From: Paramacrobiotus metropolitanus
Lineage: Eukaryota; Tardigrada; Eutardigrada; Parachela; Macrobiotidae
Direction of reading: 5' to 3'
Assembly: GCF_019649055.1 (NCBI RefSeq)
Contig: NW_026570241.1
Span: 124,001-188,000 of the forward strand
DNA: 64,000 bases
A program made the position numbers and the translations under genes. Positions 12,901 through 23,843 of this stretch are shown here, piece after piece. Under the pieces are notes generated by a model. The model was given only the letters and a program-made list of their open reading frames with translations. It searched no databases and was not told the DNA's origin. Numbering within the stretch: the stretch's first letter is position 1; each line of letters begins with the position of its first letter.

Positions 12901-13119
12901 AATTCGCTGACATAATCTTGCGTAATAAACTTATTAAAGACAGTTGTTATTACACAGAAATAAATAATATTTTTAAATTCATTCTGTGAGCCTATTACAG
13001 ACGCCTTATTTAACCGCAAATTCCTCCTAAATGAATGAAATTTTGTTTTGCAGATTGTGGGAATGGCATTATCGTGTATCTTGGCCAAGCGAATACGAAA
13101 CGGATACACTTACGCTTGA
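9964..13119 (+). CDS. Tetraspanin 2, six exons
   Basis: Paralogue of tetraspanin 1 with the same exon plan: 9964-10125, 10694-10882, 11046-11120, 11597-11689, 11754-12020 and 13054-13119, all phase 0. The chosen ATG at 9964 gives a 33-residue cytoplasmic N-terminus rich in Pro, Lys and Gln before the FTSTQFIKWLL segment. A Met at 10063 is an alternative. Segment 2 ends FLGCCGAMKSH. Exon 5 starts LHCCGATSYEDW and carries the loop cysteines (SSCC, GTC, GCKPPP, GCANK). The C-terminal tail is short (ILAKRIRNGYTYA), unlike the longer tail of paralogue 1. Intron 5 is about 1.03 kb against 91 bp in paralogue 1 and contains an antisense retroelement fragment. Tetraspanins organise membrane microdomains with integrins and receptors; the specific partner is unknown. 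Confidence 0.85.
12195..12728 (-). mobile_element. Retroelement-derived protein fragment in intron 5 of tetraspanin 2
   Basis: A 177-residue frame antisense to the host gene, lying wholly inside its intron. The C-terminal half contains PVSLETMGSCGASTRQFI and later FLWQRISVEIQRGNAASVLGT. This resembles a conserved block at the C-terminal end of reverse-transcriptase-type element proteins in marine and other invertebrates. I recognise the pattern but cannot name the clade. No reverse transcriptase catalytic motif and no ends of the element are visible, so this is a truncated relic. It accounts for the tenfold longer intron compared with tetraspanin 1. Confidence 0.5.
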
Positions 13120-13722
13120 ATTATTTGTTTGTCTCAAACATATCAGGATGCGATACATTCTTTTACTTTTTTAGTCCATTACGCTTGTAGGCATATAGTG
13201 TTGCGATGGTCTTTTGCTTGTTCTTTGCTTCCTATTTGAGAAATTGGATCGGATATGGAATCCTAAAATGCAGCTGCGTTGCCACACTGGTCAAGTGTGC
13301 CAAAAGATAATTAGTTATGATAATTCTTGTGCGTATGATATACAAATTATTTGTTCTTTATTCGCCTAGGAAATTGTTTAATGTGTCAAAATACATAAGT
13401 GAAGATTTCCATAAGCATACTCGAATATGAGATAATGATGGTTTTATGCAACCTTTGAAATAATAATAATTGGCTATCTTACTTATCTACTTCCTAACAA
13501 AAATATCGGAAGCGTAGCGTATCGACGGCCATCATTATCAATATACCCATCAGATAAAATTACGTTTTGGCACCGCACAAAATTATAACAGTTATCGCAA
13601 ACGTTATACACGAAGCCAGGCATCTCAACTTTATTTGTAATAGCTGCTATAAGTGCAGCAATCACAAAATCCAATTACAATACCAAAATAATTTCCTGAT
13701 ACACCGATACAGTATTCAAAAA
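13120..13722. other. Intergenic and 5' flank of sorbosone dehydrogenase A
   Basis: No separate gene seen. The frame of the downstream gene is open from 13567 but reads as leader without signal-peptide character before the ATG at 13723. Confidence 0.5.
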
Positions 13723-15428
13723 ATGGCGAAGTACAACGCAATTGCATTGTTCACATGCCTGTGCCTTTGCGTTACTATTTGTTGGGCAGATAACCAAACC
13801 ACGATTTTAACTGGCCAAGCGGCTTTCGGAGATTACCACAACGACGCCCCCGGAGTGCGACGGAAGATCACTCCCGCTGACCTTCCCGCCCCCAGCGAAG
13901 ACCGCTCCAATCGTTCCTCCATTGCTCCCCGTCCGGAAGGGGCGTTGCCCAAAGTCCCACCGGGATTTGTTGTCGAGCATCTGGCCAGCCTATCATTTCC
14001 GCGTTTATTACGCACCGCGCCCAATGGCGACGTCTTTGTATCGGAAGGCAACCGACAAAAGATCACTATCTTACGCCGTAATGATTCATCTGGCCAGGTG
14101 ACTAATTTTACGTACGCGACAGCGGAGAACGGGATCAACATGCCGTTTGGAATTGCGTTCCACCCTCCCGGAGATACGCCCACTCATGTGTACATCGCCA
14201 ATCAGGAGAGTATTATCCGGTTTAACTATTCAAATGGAGATACAGCGGCCGTGGGTCAGGCGGAAGTAGTGGTGACGGGTATTCCCGGGCGGGGTCACTG
14301 GACGCGAGATATTGCCTTTTCTAAAGACGGCCAGGCGATGTTCGTTGCGGTGGGATCCTTGAGTAATGCCCAGGAGAGACCACAGGATAACGAGACAGAC
14401 CGGGCAATGGTCTTGAAGTTTAACGTTGACGGCACCGGAAAGACCCAATTCGCCACAGGTAATTGTATGCTACTTTCTGCTTATGATTTGTATTTATGTA
14501 GTACTTTGAACATAGTCGTACTTCAGCGTGCTTAGTTTTTATAACAAAAAAACTACAAACTTGTTAATAGTATTTACTCGACCTTTACATTATGATATGA
14601 TACAACCGGAAATATAAAGGTATATAAATGCGACACGTAATTTTGGCCATGTAAAAATGTGATAGGAGATTACGGTAATACATCGAAAGACGGTAACTGT
14701 CAGCAATGTATCTGTAAATCATCATAATACAGCGTAAAATATTTATTGTAAAACTTCATTCTACAGGAATTCGCAATCCAGTCACTATTGCGTTCCATCC
14801 CGACACTAATGTTCTATGGACCTCCGTCAACGAGCGAGACCGACTGGGCGATAACCTTGTACCGGACTACATCACGCGCGTCAACGAAAATGAATTTTAT
14901 GGTTGGCCCTGGTACTACATCGGCAACAATACTGATCCACGCCACGCGGGGAAAATCCCAGCCAACGTGTCCACAGTATCCATTCCGGATGTCCTTATCC
15001 AAGCCCACAGTGCGTCCCTGCAGATGACCTTCTACACCGGTAGCTCATTTCCCGCGGAGTACAAAAACGATATCTTTGCGGCCCAGCATGGTTCGTGGAA
15101 TCGCCAAAGTCGGACCGGCTATAAGGTCATCCGCGTGCTGGAAGAAAACGGTGTGCCGAACGGGATCTACGAGGATTTTATGACCAGTTTCGTCACGGAT
15201 GCCGGTGAAGTATGGGGTCGACCGGTCGGCGTGACCGTAGCCAAAGATGGGTCGCTGTGGGTCTCGGACGACGGATCGAATTCAGTGTGGAGAGTATGGT
15301 ACAATAGGACTGTTGATGATACTACCACGACAACCGGTAGCCCGGGTGGAAACGCCGCATCACATTTTGGTTGTCATTTTGTTTCGATGTTTATTCTCTT
15401 TGCCATTGCCTGCTGGAAATGTGTGTAG
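13723..15428 (+). CDS. Secreted L-sorbosone/pyranose dehydrogenase-like protein A (PQQ-type beta-propeller)
   Basis: Exons 13723-14458 and 14767-15428, joined in phase 1 (ACA-G|GTAATT...CTACAG|GA-ATT), give 465 residues. The Met at 13723 starts a clear signal peptide (IALFTCLCLCVTICWA). The body matches bacterial and fungal sorbosone dehydrogenases: FPRLLRTAPNGDVFVSE, PFGIAFHP, GHWTRDIAFSKDGQAMFVAV, RNPVTIAFHPD, VNERDRLGDNLVPDY, FYGWPWYYIG, AAQHGSWNR and a terminal LWVSDDGSNSVWRVWY. A Thr-rich linker and a hydrophobic end suggest a GPI-anchor signal, so the enzyme is probably at the cell surface. Family members oxidise sugars or aldehydes using pyrroloquinoline quinone, which animals do not make. 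A tandem paralogue follows, sharing the intron position exactly. Horizontal origin followed by intron gain and duplication is my inference. Confidence 0.85.
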
Positions 15429-15945
15429 ACTGTCATTTCTTTGGTTCTTTAACAGATCATAACGAAGACCAGATGGCGAGTTTTGTTATGCGGCACAACT
15501 ATTTCGTACATGGCAACAGAATTAATTCGCATGAAATACCGGGTACTCTACTTCTAAAAACCGAAGATAAAATTAATGATATTTTATGGGCCAGCTTGTA
15601 CTTACAGCAGTACCATAAGAAATTATATAATGTTATCGCTCTCCTTTCCGCATGTCCGATCGGAAGATACAACACAGAAAAGCAGAATATATAGGTTAAA
15701 GCACAATAACTGCAATCTGGAATACGATAAAGAAACCTTTGCTAAGAACTGTTTTCGAGCTTAGACTGGATGGATAACATTCATCAAGCTTGATAAGGAG
15801 ACTGTGACTATACAAAGCCGCATCAACTGATCAGCTAAAACTCTCCGCTATTAATTACAGTTATAAACCGCCTCTGCATATATCTGGTTGTGCAACATCC
15901 TTCAAAAATTTAATACTTACTGACGATTAAATCAACAACCGTAAA
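15429..15945. other. Spacer between the sorbosone dehydrogenase paralogues
   Basis: 3' flank of copy A and 5' flank of copy B. A short open frame to 15694 lacks any recognisable domain. Confidence 0.5.
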
Positions 15946-17710
15946 ATGCACAAATTTTTAATTTTATGCGCTGCCGTCGTGCAGCTGTACAGATATGTCG
16001 CAGCCGGTCAAAACGTTTTAACCGGTTCGGCAGCATTCGGCGACTACCGTAACGATGCACCCGGTGTGCGGCGCAAGATCACCCCGGCTGACCTCCCACC
16101 ACCGGCACCGTCCGACGAATTCAACCAGACTCGGATTGTTGCTCGTCCTGCTAATGAACTCCCAAAAGTCCCTGCAAACTTTGCCGTGGAACTGCTCATC
16201 ACCGATTTACGGCAACCGCGGCTCCTGCGTACCGCACCCAACGGCGACGTCTTTGTGTCGGAGGGCGTAGCCAACCAGATCAGCATCTTGCGACGGAACG
16301 ACAGTGGGCACGTCGACCGGTTTATTTATGCTACCCGCGAGCAGGGACTGGATCAACCGTTTGGTATCGCTTTCCATCCTCATGGCGATAATCCGACGCA
16401 TGTGTATATCGCCAATACTGGGAGTATTGTGCGGTTTAGTTATAAAAACGGCGATACCGTGGCGCAGGCAGCAGCTGAGGTGGTGACCGACCAGATTCCG
16501 AAAGAAGGTCATTGGACCAGGGATATTATTTTTTCCCCGGATGGGCAGAGTATGTTTGTTGCGGTTGGTTCGTTCAGCAATGTTCAAGCCAATCCTACTG
16601 ACAACGAAGTCGATCGGGCGATGATTTTGAAGTTTAACCTTGATGGAACCGGAAAAACCCAATTTGCAACAGGTGAAATATTTGGAAATTCGTAAAATAT
16701 TCGTAACAACCTTTCATCAACACAATAATCTAGAATATACACGAAGTAAAAATAATAAGCACTTTCTTAACATCAGGCAATAACAGCGCTCTCGCTATTT
16801 AATGCAATGAAGCTGATGATTACAATTAATACGTGCTTGTATACGTATATCTGGGCAGATCCTATCACGAATTTCCCCAATTACCGTATGTTTTAATGTT
16901 ATTTATTAGTCTTATCAGTTTTGTCTGATCAGTCTACTTATAAATAATTTTTATCTTTCCCGGTAACATTAAAATATGACATCTTTGTATCTACTTTTAC
17001 TTATTGGCGTTAATATTAGCGTTAGATGCTCTGTGGATTTAATAAACATATTTTTACTATTCCATTAATCACACGACAAAAACTTTGCAGGCATTCGAAA
17101 TCCGGTCACCATTGCCAGTCACCCAGATACCGGCGTTCTATGGACATCAGTGAACGAGAGAGACGGCCTAGGCGATAACATTGTCCCGGATTACATTACC
17201 CGTGTAAACGCTAATCAGTTCTACGGTTGGCCGTGGTACTATATCGGCAACAACACCGATCCGCGTCACGCCGGCAAAGTCCCCGAAAATGTGCCCAGTG
17301 TATCCATTCCGGAGGTGTTGATCCAAGCGCACAGTGCCTCCTTGCAGATGGCGTTTTATACCGGCAATCATTTCCCGGCGGAATACAAGAACGACGTCTT
17401 TGCTGCCCAACACGGCTCCTGGAACCGGCTGAACCGGACGGGATACAAGGTCATTCGGGTGCTGGAAGAGAACGGTGCGCCCAGTGGCGTCTACGAAGAT
17501 TTCATGACCGGCTTTGTGTCGGCGTCCGGTGAGGTGTATGGTACGCCGGTAGGCGTGGCTGTCGCTAAGGATGGATCGTTGTGGGTGTCGGACGATGGAT
17601 CAAATTCAGTGTGGAGAGTGTGGTACACTGATTCGGGAGCCGAAATGCACATAAGCAGCTTGTTTTTAATGGTGTTTGCATTCGCTCTTGCACTCTTTGT
17701 GCGCATGTAA
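15946..17710 (+). CDS. Secreted L-sorbosone/pyranose dehydrogenase-like protein B (PQQ-type beta-propeller)
   Basis: Exons 15946-16672 and 17091-17710 join in phase 1 at the same codon as copy A (..FATG|IRNP..), giving 448 residues. The N-terminus is a signal peptide (FLILCAAVVQLYRYVAA). Conserved family blocks are all intact: RRKITPADLPPP, QPRLLRTAPNGDVFVSE, PFGIAFHPHGDNPTHVYIAN, VNERDGLGDNIVPDYITR, FYGWPWYYIGNNTDPRHAGK, AAQHGSWNR, VGVAVAKDGSLWVSDDGSN. The end is hydrophobic (SLFLMVFAFALALFVRM), again GPI-signal-like and without the Thr-rich linker of copy A. AATAAA lies about 10 bp past the stop. VNERDGLGDN is closer to the bacterial consensus than the VNERDRLGDN of copy A. Both copies look functional, with no frame lesions, unlike many other genes in this window. 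Confidence 0.87.
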
Positions 17711-18016
17711 TTCACACAAATAAACGCCGAAACTAAACCATGCGATTGTTTTGAATATGACCTGATTAAATAAAACCTACATATATCCATATTTAATTTA
17801 TTTACCCCCTGCGAACCAACGTTAATAAAGAGAATTAGATCTTAGCAATGTTAGCAACATTTGATTTAACATGTCAAAGTTAAACCCACATCGTTGTAGC
17901 CATTAATTAATTAAATGCATTAAATCATACTTCAACGGCAAAAAACTGGAACGAGTTGAATAGAACTCATACAAAACGGTTCATTATCATATGTACAAAC
18001 ACAATCTAACGGTTTA

Positions 18017-19550
18017 TTACGTAAGTGTATAATTAGACGTGGTATTACAAATCTGTGATTTTCCTTCGCGCCCGGTCAGTTCACGAGCCAGGAAAAGATA
18101 CGTGGCTAGCACACCGATAACCTGCAACGTGCAAAGTCATCAGAATAAATACGAGTAAACAAAATTAGTGCGACGATAACGTTCCCAAGCTGACCGTCAC
18201 AACGAAGTTGGTATCCAGGTCAAATATGTTCCAAGCCGTGAATTTCACATCGCTCTGCTTCATCCTTCGGATTGTTTCGTAAATTTGCCACGAATTATAA
18301 TCTTCCTTTGACGTACGCGCTTGCAGAATCCGGTCGAAAACCGGACCGATCGAATGAACCTTGTAAAAACAGAAATTGTAATAATGTTATAAGTTTAATC
18401 ACCTTTGTATGAGCACTTATAAGTGCAATTTATTTTCAATTTTTTTCTAATAAAAGTTGGTTGCCTGTACTCGAAGTCGTTGAAAATGTTTTTCCCACAG
18501 TTAATAGCAGCTTTTAAACCTTGCAGTTATTTTTATTTACACAAGTACCTGATTTTTAACAGAACATGCTATCACCAGTAAACCAAAACACATCATAAAA
18601 CTACCCATCGCTGCCACAGAGCAAGAGAGCAAATTCACCAGATCATTTTGAAAAAGGGAACCGAGTTTTGCCGGGGCGCCGCCAATCAGCATATTTATCA
18701 TAATTATCAATGCCAGCAAATTGGAACACAGGGCCACCAGAAACGGTGCCGCAAAGATGCCATCCAAACGTGCCACAAACTGGGAAAGCTGAAAATGGCG
18801 TTGCAGTTGCTCTTTCAGTTCCACCGTGAACTGCGCCTTAGAAAGGTCACCGTTTTTATGCTGCTCAAACAGCTCTCCAGTTTGTATTCGCACATCGCGA
18901 AATCCCTGTGCAATACTGAGCCCATAAAACGCGAACGCTTGACAATACTGTACTAGTACAGTTACGGACAAATGAATGGGGATGAAAAGCAGTACAATGA
19001 TAGAAACAGGAGCGGGAATTAACACACCGAACATGTCATCATAGTGATTAAACTCTTCAATACAGCGTAGTATGGTTAAGACTATGTAAAAAACAGAAAT
19101 TAATATCATGGCGAGAGCCGAGCAAACACACGGTCTCCTAACGTGTACTTTATATTGGTGTTGAGATATCGCGTGCTTTGACAAATAAAGCCGAATTTCT
19201 TCGTTGACCGGCATAAGGGAATGCGAACGCGCGCGGAACAAGTAACCGATGATACAACCAGAGAGTAAAAATAAGCCGATTGTGGACGCTACAAGCAGTT
19301 GCGACATTTTTGTTGACTGCTCACTTGCTGGTTCCTGGATGTACAAGTAGAAACACACAATGACACCTAATAACATGTACGCGGACGAGATGAAGAAGCT
19401 TATGGAGGAAAGTTTCGACGTTTCGTAACCGTTGATACCACCACCGTCTTGATACCGGTACATGCCGCTTAAACGCAAACCAGCAAATACAAACTTGGAA
19501 AAGCGTTCATACCACAGATTCTTCGTTTGTACAGTGCCAGAAACTTCCAT
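18017..19550 (-). CDS. Gustatory-like 7TM chemoreceptor 1
   Basis: Three exons on the minus strand: 18549-19550, 18195-18359 and 18017-18121, joined in phase 0. The first exon encodes about six membrane segments. The 165-bp second exon encodes VHSIGPVFDRILQARTSKED and ends FDLDTNFVVT. The last exon gives the final hydrophobic segment VIGVLATYLFLARELTGREG. This is the plan of the invertebrate gustatory receptor (7tm_7) superfamily, with the conserved C-terminal segment and phase-0 introns near the end. The frame is open to an ATG at 19649, but the Met at 19550 aligns with the starts of the other copies. Related copies lie at 33.9-35.4, 50.8-52.2 and 53.1-54.5 kb, with a fragment at 40.8-41.4 kb. 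Such receptors are ligand-gated cation channels in insects; the ligand here is unknown. Confidence 0.75.
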
Positions 19551-21135
19551 TTTATAACGTATAAAAATATTATTAATTTCGGTAGGATGCGTTGAACTGC
19601 TAGCAGATAAAAATTTATTGCGGAAATGCTCTTTGAGAAGTTGATGCATGTAGAAATGTTTTAGAAACTTTTACTACGGGTTTATGAGCAGGGACAGTAA
19701 TAAGTGGAATAGCAATGTATCGATCTCCGAGGAACGAAGATGAGTTATTGCTCCCGCACCATTTATTTCTGTATGGTGTGTACTTAGAGCGGGAGAAGTG
19801 TGGTGTTAGTCGATGCAAGTGGACCACTGACACCTCATCAACAACATAGTGGCAATGTTGCTAAAAATTGCCGCTACTGTGTCTATTCACAATTAGCAAA
19901 GCTCCCCAAAGGTTTTCGACCTTTCGCTTACTCAGCACTCAAGAAAACAGAATGGTATAAGACCGTAAGCGAATATACTACTTCAGGCATTTCGAACACT
20001 AACTTCGGTACTTTATAAACTGCGGGGATTAAAAAATTCCATCTTTGGTCACTCTTGCACGCATAAAATTATAAGCACACGTATGTAATTGTTGTAATAC
20101 ACATCTTATGGCTGAAGTCCGGCAGTAAGTATGCCCCCGTTGCAGTCACTCGATAGACGCACGCACTCAGTAAGCACGCATCTTTGTAGATTAACTGATT
20201 TTCGAATAAAGAAATTTTCGAAATGTCCTTTAAAGATGGTTTGGCTAATTAGTGATCTTTCACTTTTTTGATTAGAGTCGCCCAGCGCAGGCTTTTTTGC
20301 TATGTGGAAGGGCTGTTGCCAATTAAAAACATATCTTTCACTGTGTTAATGGCATGTGGCGAACTTTGCAGAGACTTTTAATTATTTCTCCTTAGATGTT
20401 CACTGTTGTTTACAACTGCCCCTTCTGTGCGAGGTAACAACTCTCAACAAGTCTCGATACACGGCAGCCATCCCGATTAACAAAATGTAAATGCCTTTCG
20501 GAATTCAGTTATAAACTCATCCACCAGTAGTCATCGGATAGGGTGGCCCTTTATATGACTGGTATACTTGTATTGTACAGCAAGTCGCAATAATTATTAG
20601 ATAAACTGAGGCGTTCTGCCGGCTCTGGTATTACGACAAGCCATTAGACTCATAAAAAGTTAAATGCATATTAGACTCGTACTATGGCAATGAAAACATT
20701 AAATGCTATAAATCATTTCATTTATTCCTCCAATATGGCAAACATTGTTATTCTGAATATTCTCGTAATAGCTAATTATTATCATGCCCGGAGGTCTCAA
20801 AACGTGTATCTAAAAAAAGAAAAAACCATACCTTATAAGTAAGAGCACATGCAGTGCTTTTCAAATGTTCCATACTTATGATGTTTTTATTAACACTGCA
20901 AATCCTATCGTGGATGTACGAGTAAATTAATTTGAGTTGTCATTCAACTTGTCAAGCTAACGTGTTTAACCTTGGGATGAATGCAGTCGCGGAGGGTCTC
21001 AGATGGGCAATTTGCGATGGCTTTGTCTGACTTCCCGTCTAAGAACAGCTTGCTGCAATATCAGCCTTCAAATTGCATGTACCATAGTCGGTAAAGTGTC
21101 AAATTTATGAGTTACAGAAATCATCTTTGTCCGTA
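19551..21135. other. Intergenic, no gene recognised
   Basis: Divergent spacer between gustatory-like receptor 1 (-) and the lipocalin-like gene (+), likely holding both promoters. Only short frames without domains. Confidence 0.45.
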
Positions 21136-23072
21136 ATGTTGTTCGCATTTGCTGTTTTCTTCTTAGGTAAGCAAAATTCCGTAATTCCCATATCTACACC
21201 TTTTCTTTTGTTTACTGCGTAGATTCCCAGATATTCTCTCCTAAAGTTGGCCATGTAATTTTATGTATCCGTATAGCGTACACAGCCGCATATTCCGCAC
21301 AACAATGTTCACCGGCTCTTCCGATTTCCGTGCAGGGGATGGGAGGATATGCTCCTAACCAGGTATTTAAAAATTCAAGCATTGTTAATTTTTGTATTGT
21401 AAACGGTAGCTGCGAGTCAAGCCAGTTTGAAAAATCTTAATTTAGGCCGATGGCATATGGTACGTGTACAGAAGAATTGGCGGGAATTATTCCAGTGCAG
21501 CACAAATACAAATCACCAGCGTAGCGCCCTACTCTGACCCTGTCACCGGTCAACCGGCGATGTTACAGTGGTGGCAAATCTTCTCCGATTTGCCGGGCAC
21601 CTTGCCCTGCACGTTCCAGTTCTTTACGGGAGCATACTCCAATCAAGGACTACAGATTGGCGATCTCGGTGGCGTCAATGATAATTATATCATGCGTAAG
21701 CTTGTTGGTGGTACAAAGATACGTATATAAAAGTATATACATAAAAGTAAGTGGCACAAATTTCGTAATTATTTTGCAAGTCCAACGACTTTCGTAGTTC
21801 TGTACCATGACTATCAGAATCTGATGATAAGTTATGGCTGTGATCGTGCCCAGGCGGACGGTGTCCAGTGCGCCGCGTCCGCAATCATCGCTCAGACGCG
21901 AAAGCGACCAGACCAGCTGTCGGCGGCGGAGAGTGATAATTTTGACAGTATTATTAACTCTGTTTTCTCAAAATACTGCGTTACGGTGGAGAATATACCG
22001 AAGGAAACCTATGGGTCAAAGGGAACTTGCACGGCCATTGACCCACCGCTTTGTATTACCCAGGATATCCAAGGAATGAAGTTAACCATTGCAAAGCCGA
22101 CAAGTAACTGACGTTTCCGACACAATGCCATTATTTTTTTCGTACCAAAGACATTTTTAATAAGTTCCTGCACGCTTTAATAAAACTATAAACAGGTTCA
22201 CCGGCGACAGCCAGTTCACCGAACTACGGAAGATCTTCTACGCCTTCAGGGCGCAAATGGCCGAATTCCATGCCGTCCCAGGGCCAGATAGACCTAAACC
22301 TGGTAATGAAATCAAATATTTTTCATGGCAAAAACAATTTTGTTTGTTCTTTAGCAAAGCATTTGTTACGTAATTTCAGTACGTCTGATTTGTGCAACAG
22401 ATTAACGGAAAATATTACTTTTATCGACGCCTGTTTGCGCCCGAAATAGATCCAGTAAATCAAGTAGGGTAGTCATTCTGCATGATGTGGGACTGTCCAC
22501 CACACCTCTGGTTAATTCTTCGACCCATACCTACGGGGTGGAATATTCCAATTATGTGAGCGCAAACTCCTCCCAGTGTGTCAACGCCTTCTTTGTTGGA
22601 AAAGCCCAAGAAACAGGCCTCGTGAAGGGCCTGATCATTCCGTACACCGTCAAGGATACTCTGGGTAATCTTTGGTGACACGCCATTAAATAATCAATGC
22701 AATTAAAGCATCCGTTCTTACTTCTCCACGATGGTGGTATATGTTGACTCAACACAGTTCCTTATGTACGGATGTGAAGCGCAGAACCTCCAAACCGGCA
22801 TTTGCGATGCACCAATTGCCGCGCATTTTATTCGAACAAATCCGTTGCAGCTGTCCCAGTCTGATAAAGATGCCCTTGATGCTCTGGAGGATCACTTCCA
22901 TGGCAAGTATGGATGCAACGCAGCGAAAGATGTACCGTTGATTCAGTGGACTGCGGACAAACCGCTCTGCGCAATGGCTCCGCCACCTGGCTGCATGCAG
23001 AAGCATATAACCGGATATCAGCAAGTTCTAGCAGCTCTTAATGCCGGCTCGACACCTTCTTATACGTATTAG
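21136..23072 (+). CDS. Secreted protein with two lipocalin-like domains
   Basis: Exons by splice sites and phase: 21136-21166 (signal peptide MLFAFAVFFL), 21286-21362, 21446-21695, 21781-22103, 22196-22302, 22401-about 22674 and 22709-23072. Domain 1 begins ADGIWYVYRR and domain 2 INGKYYFYRR, matching the lipocalin GxW-type first strand. Domain 1 later has SPTTFVVLYHDYQNLMISYGC, aligned with TMVVYVDSTQFLMYGC in domain 2, and both end in paired-Cys regions (TAIDPPLC; CAMAPPPGC). Domain 1 runs into domain 2 through a donor in ACA-A|GTAACT and a Ser/Pro/Thr-rich linker, so this is one tandem-domain gene. Two problems exist: exon 3 to exon 4 is off by one in phase, and domain 2 changes frame at about 22465-22470. 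Lipocalins bind small hydrophobic ligands; the ligand here is unknown. Confidence 0.6.
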
Positions 23073-23843
23073 TGGGCATAATTTTTAACGCTGGTCTAAT
23101 TTTGGTGTTTCTAATGCTGGCTGAACTCCGGACGGTCTTTTCGGTGTACATTATGTTCTTGTCATTCTCCAACGTCGTACTCGGTGTTGTAACACATTTG
23201 GGAAATCACCTAGCTTCCACAGGAGATGCATTTTACTGCTTCTTCGTGAACTGGGTACCTCGGTTAAGTGCCTAAAATACTCGTATAATACGAGTACATG
23301 GTAGACTCGGTTTATGAAGGTGGTTTATTTGATCGCCCTAATGCATTTTTGAAAAACCGACACTGTCCGGACGCGTTTAGAAGACGTGCTTTCTGATTAT
23401 AGGAGTGGTTATTGTTGATTTTACGTGAGACACTGGCATATGCACTGGTGTATGCAATTTATTTTGTTCGTGGTAATAAAGATCTACTATATTATACTAC
23501 AGAATCTAACTACTGTATACTGGTAGAGTTGAATCTTGGTACGCGTTCTGAACATTATTGGTATTTTTTGTCAGTCTGAAAGCTTACCATGCATCACGAC
23601 ATTCTTAATCTTTTAAACAATTATTATCCATTAGTAAAACTAACATTAATGACTAACATTACTGCTGTTGACTGAAAATTTTCTTTAGAATTTCAATGGA
23701 ATATGATTTAAAGTCTAGGAACTTATTGCAGGAAGTCTAGGAAATTATTAACCGCTTTAGGCTTGCGCAAAAGACATTCTTGGGCGTGTATTTGCAGGCG
23801 TTAGTTTAGTTGCTTTATGGATTATAGGCAATATAATGCAAAC
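23073..23843. other. Spacer between convergent genes
   Basis: 3' flanks of the lipocalin-like gene (+) and the guanylyl cyclase gene (-). AT-rich with no recognisable gene. A short frame at 23072-23275 is hydrophobic but unsupported. Confidence 0.5.

Noticed and set aside
19800-20018. 72-codon plus-strand open frame upstream of gustatory-like receptor 1
   Set aside because: No homology, no splice signals and weak start context; consistent with chance in promoter DNA.
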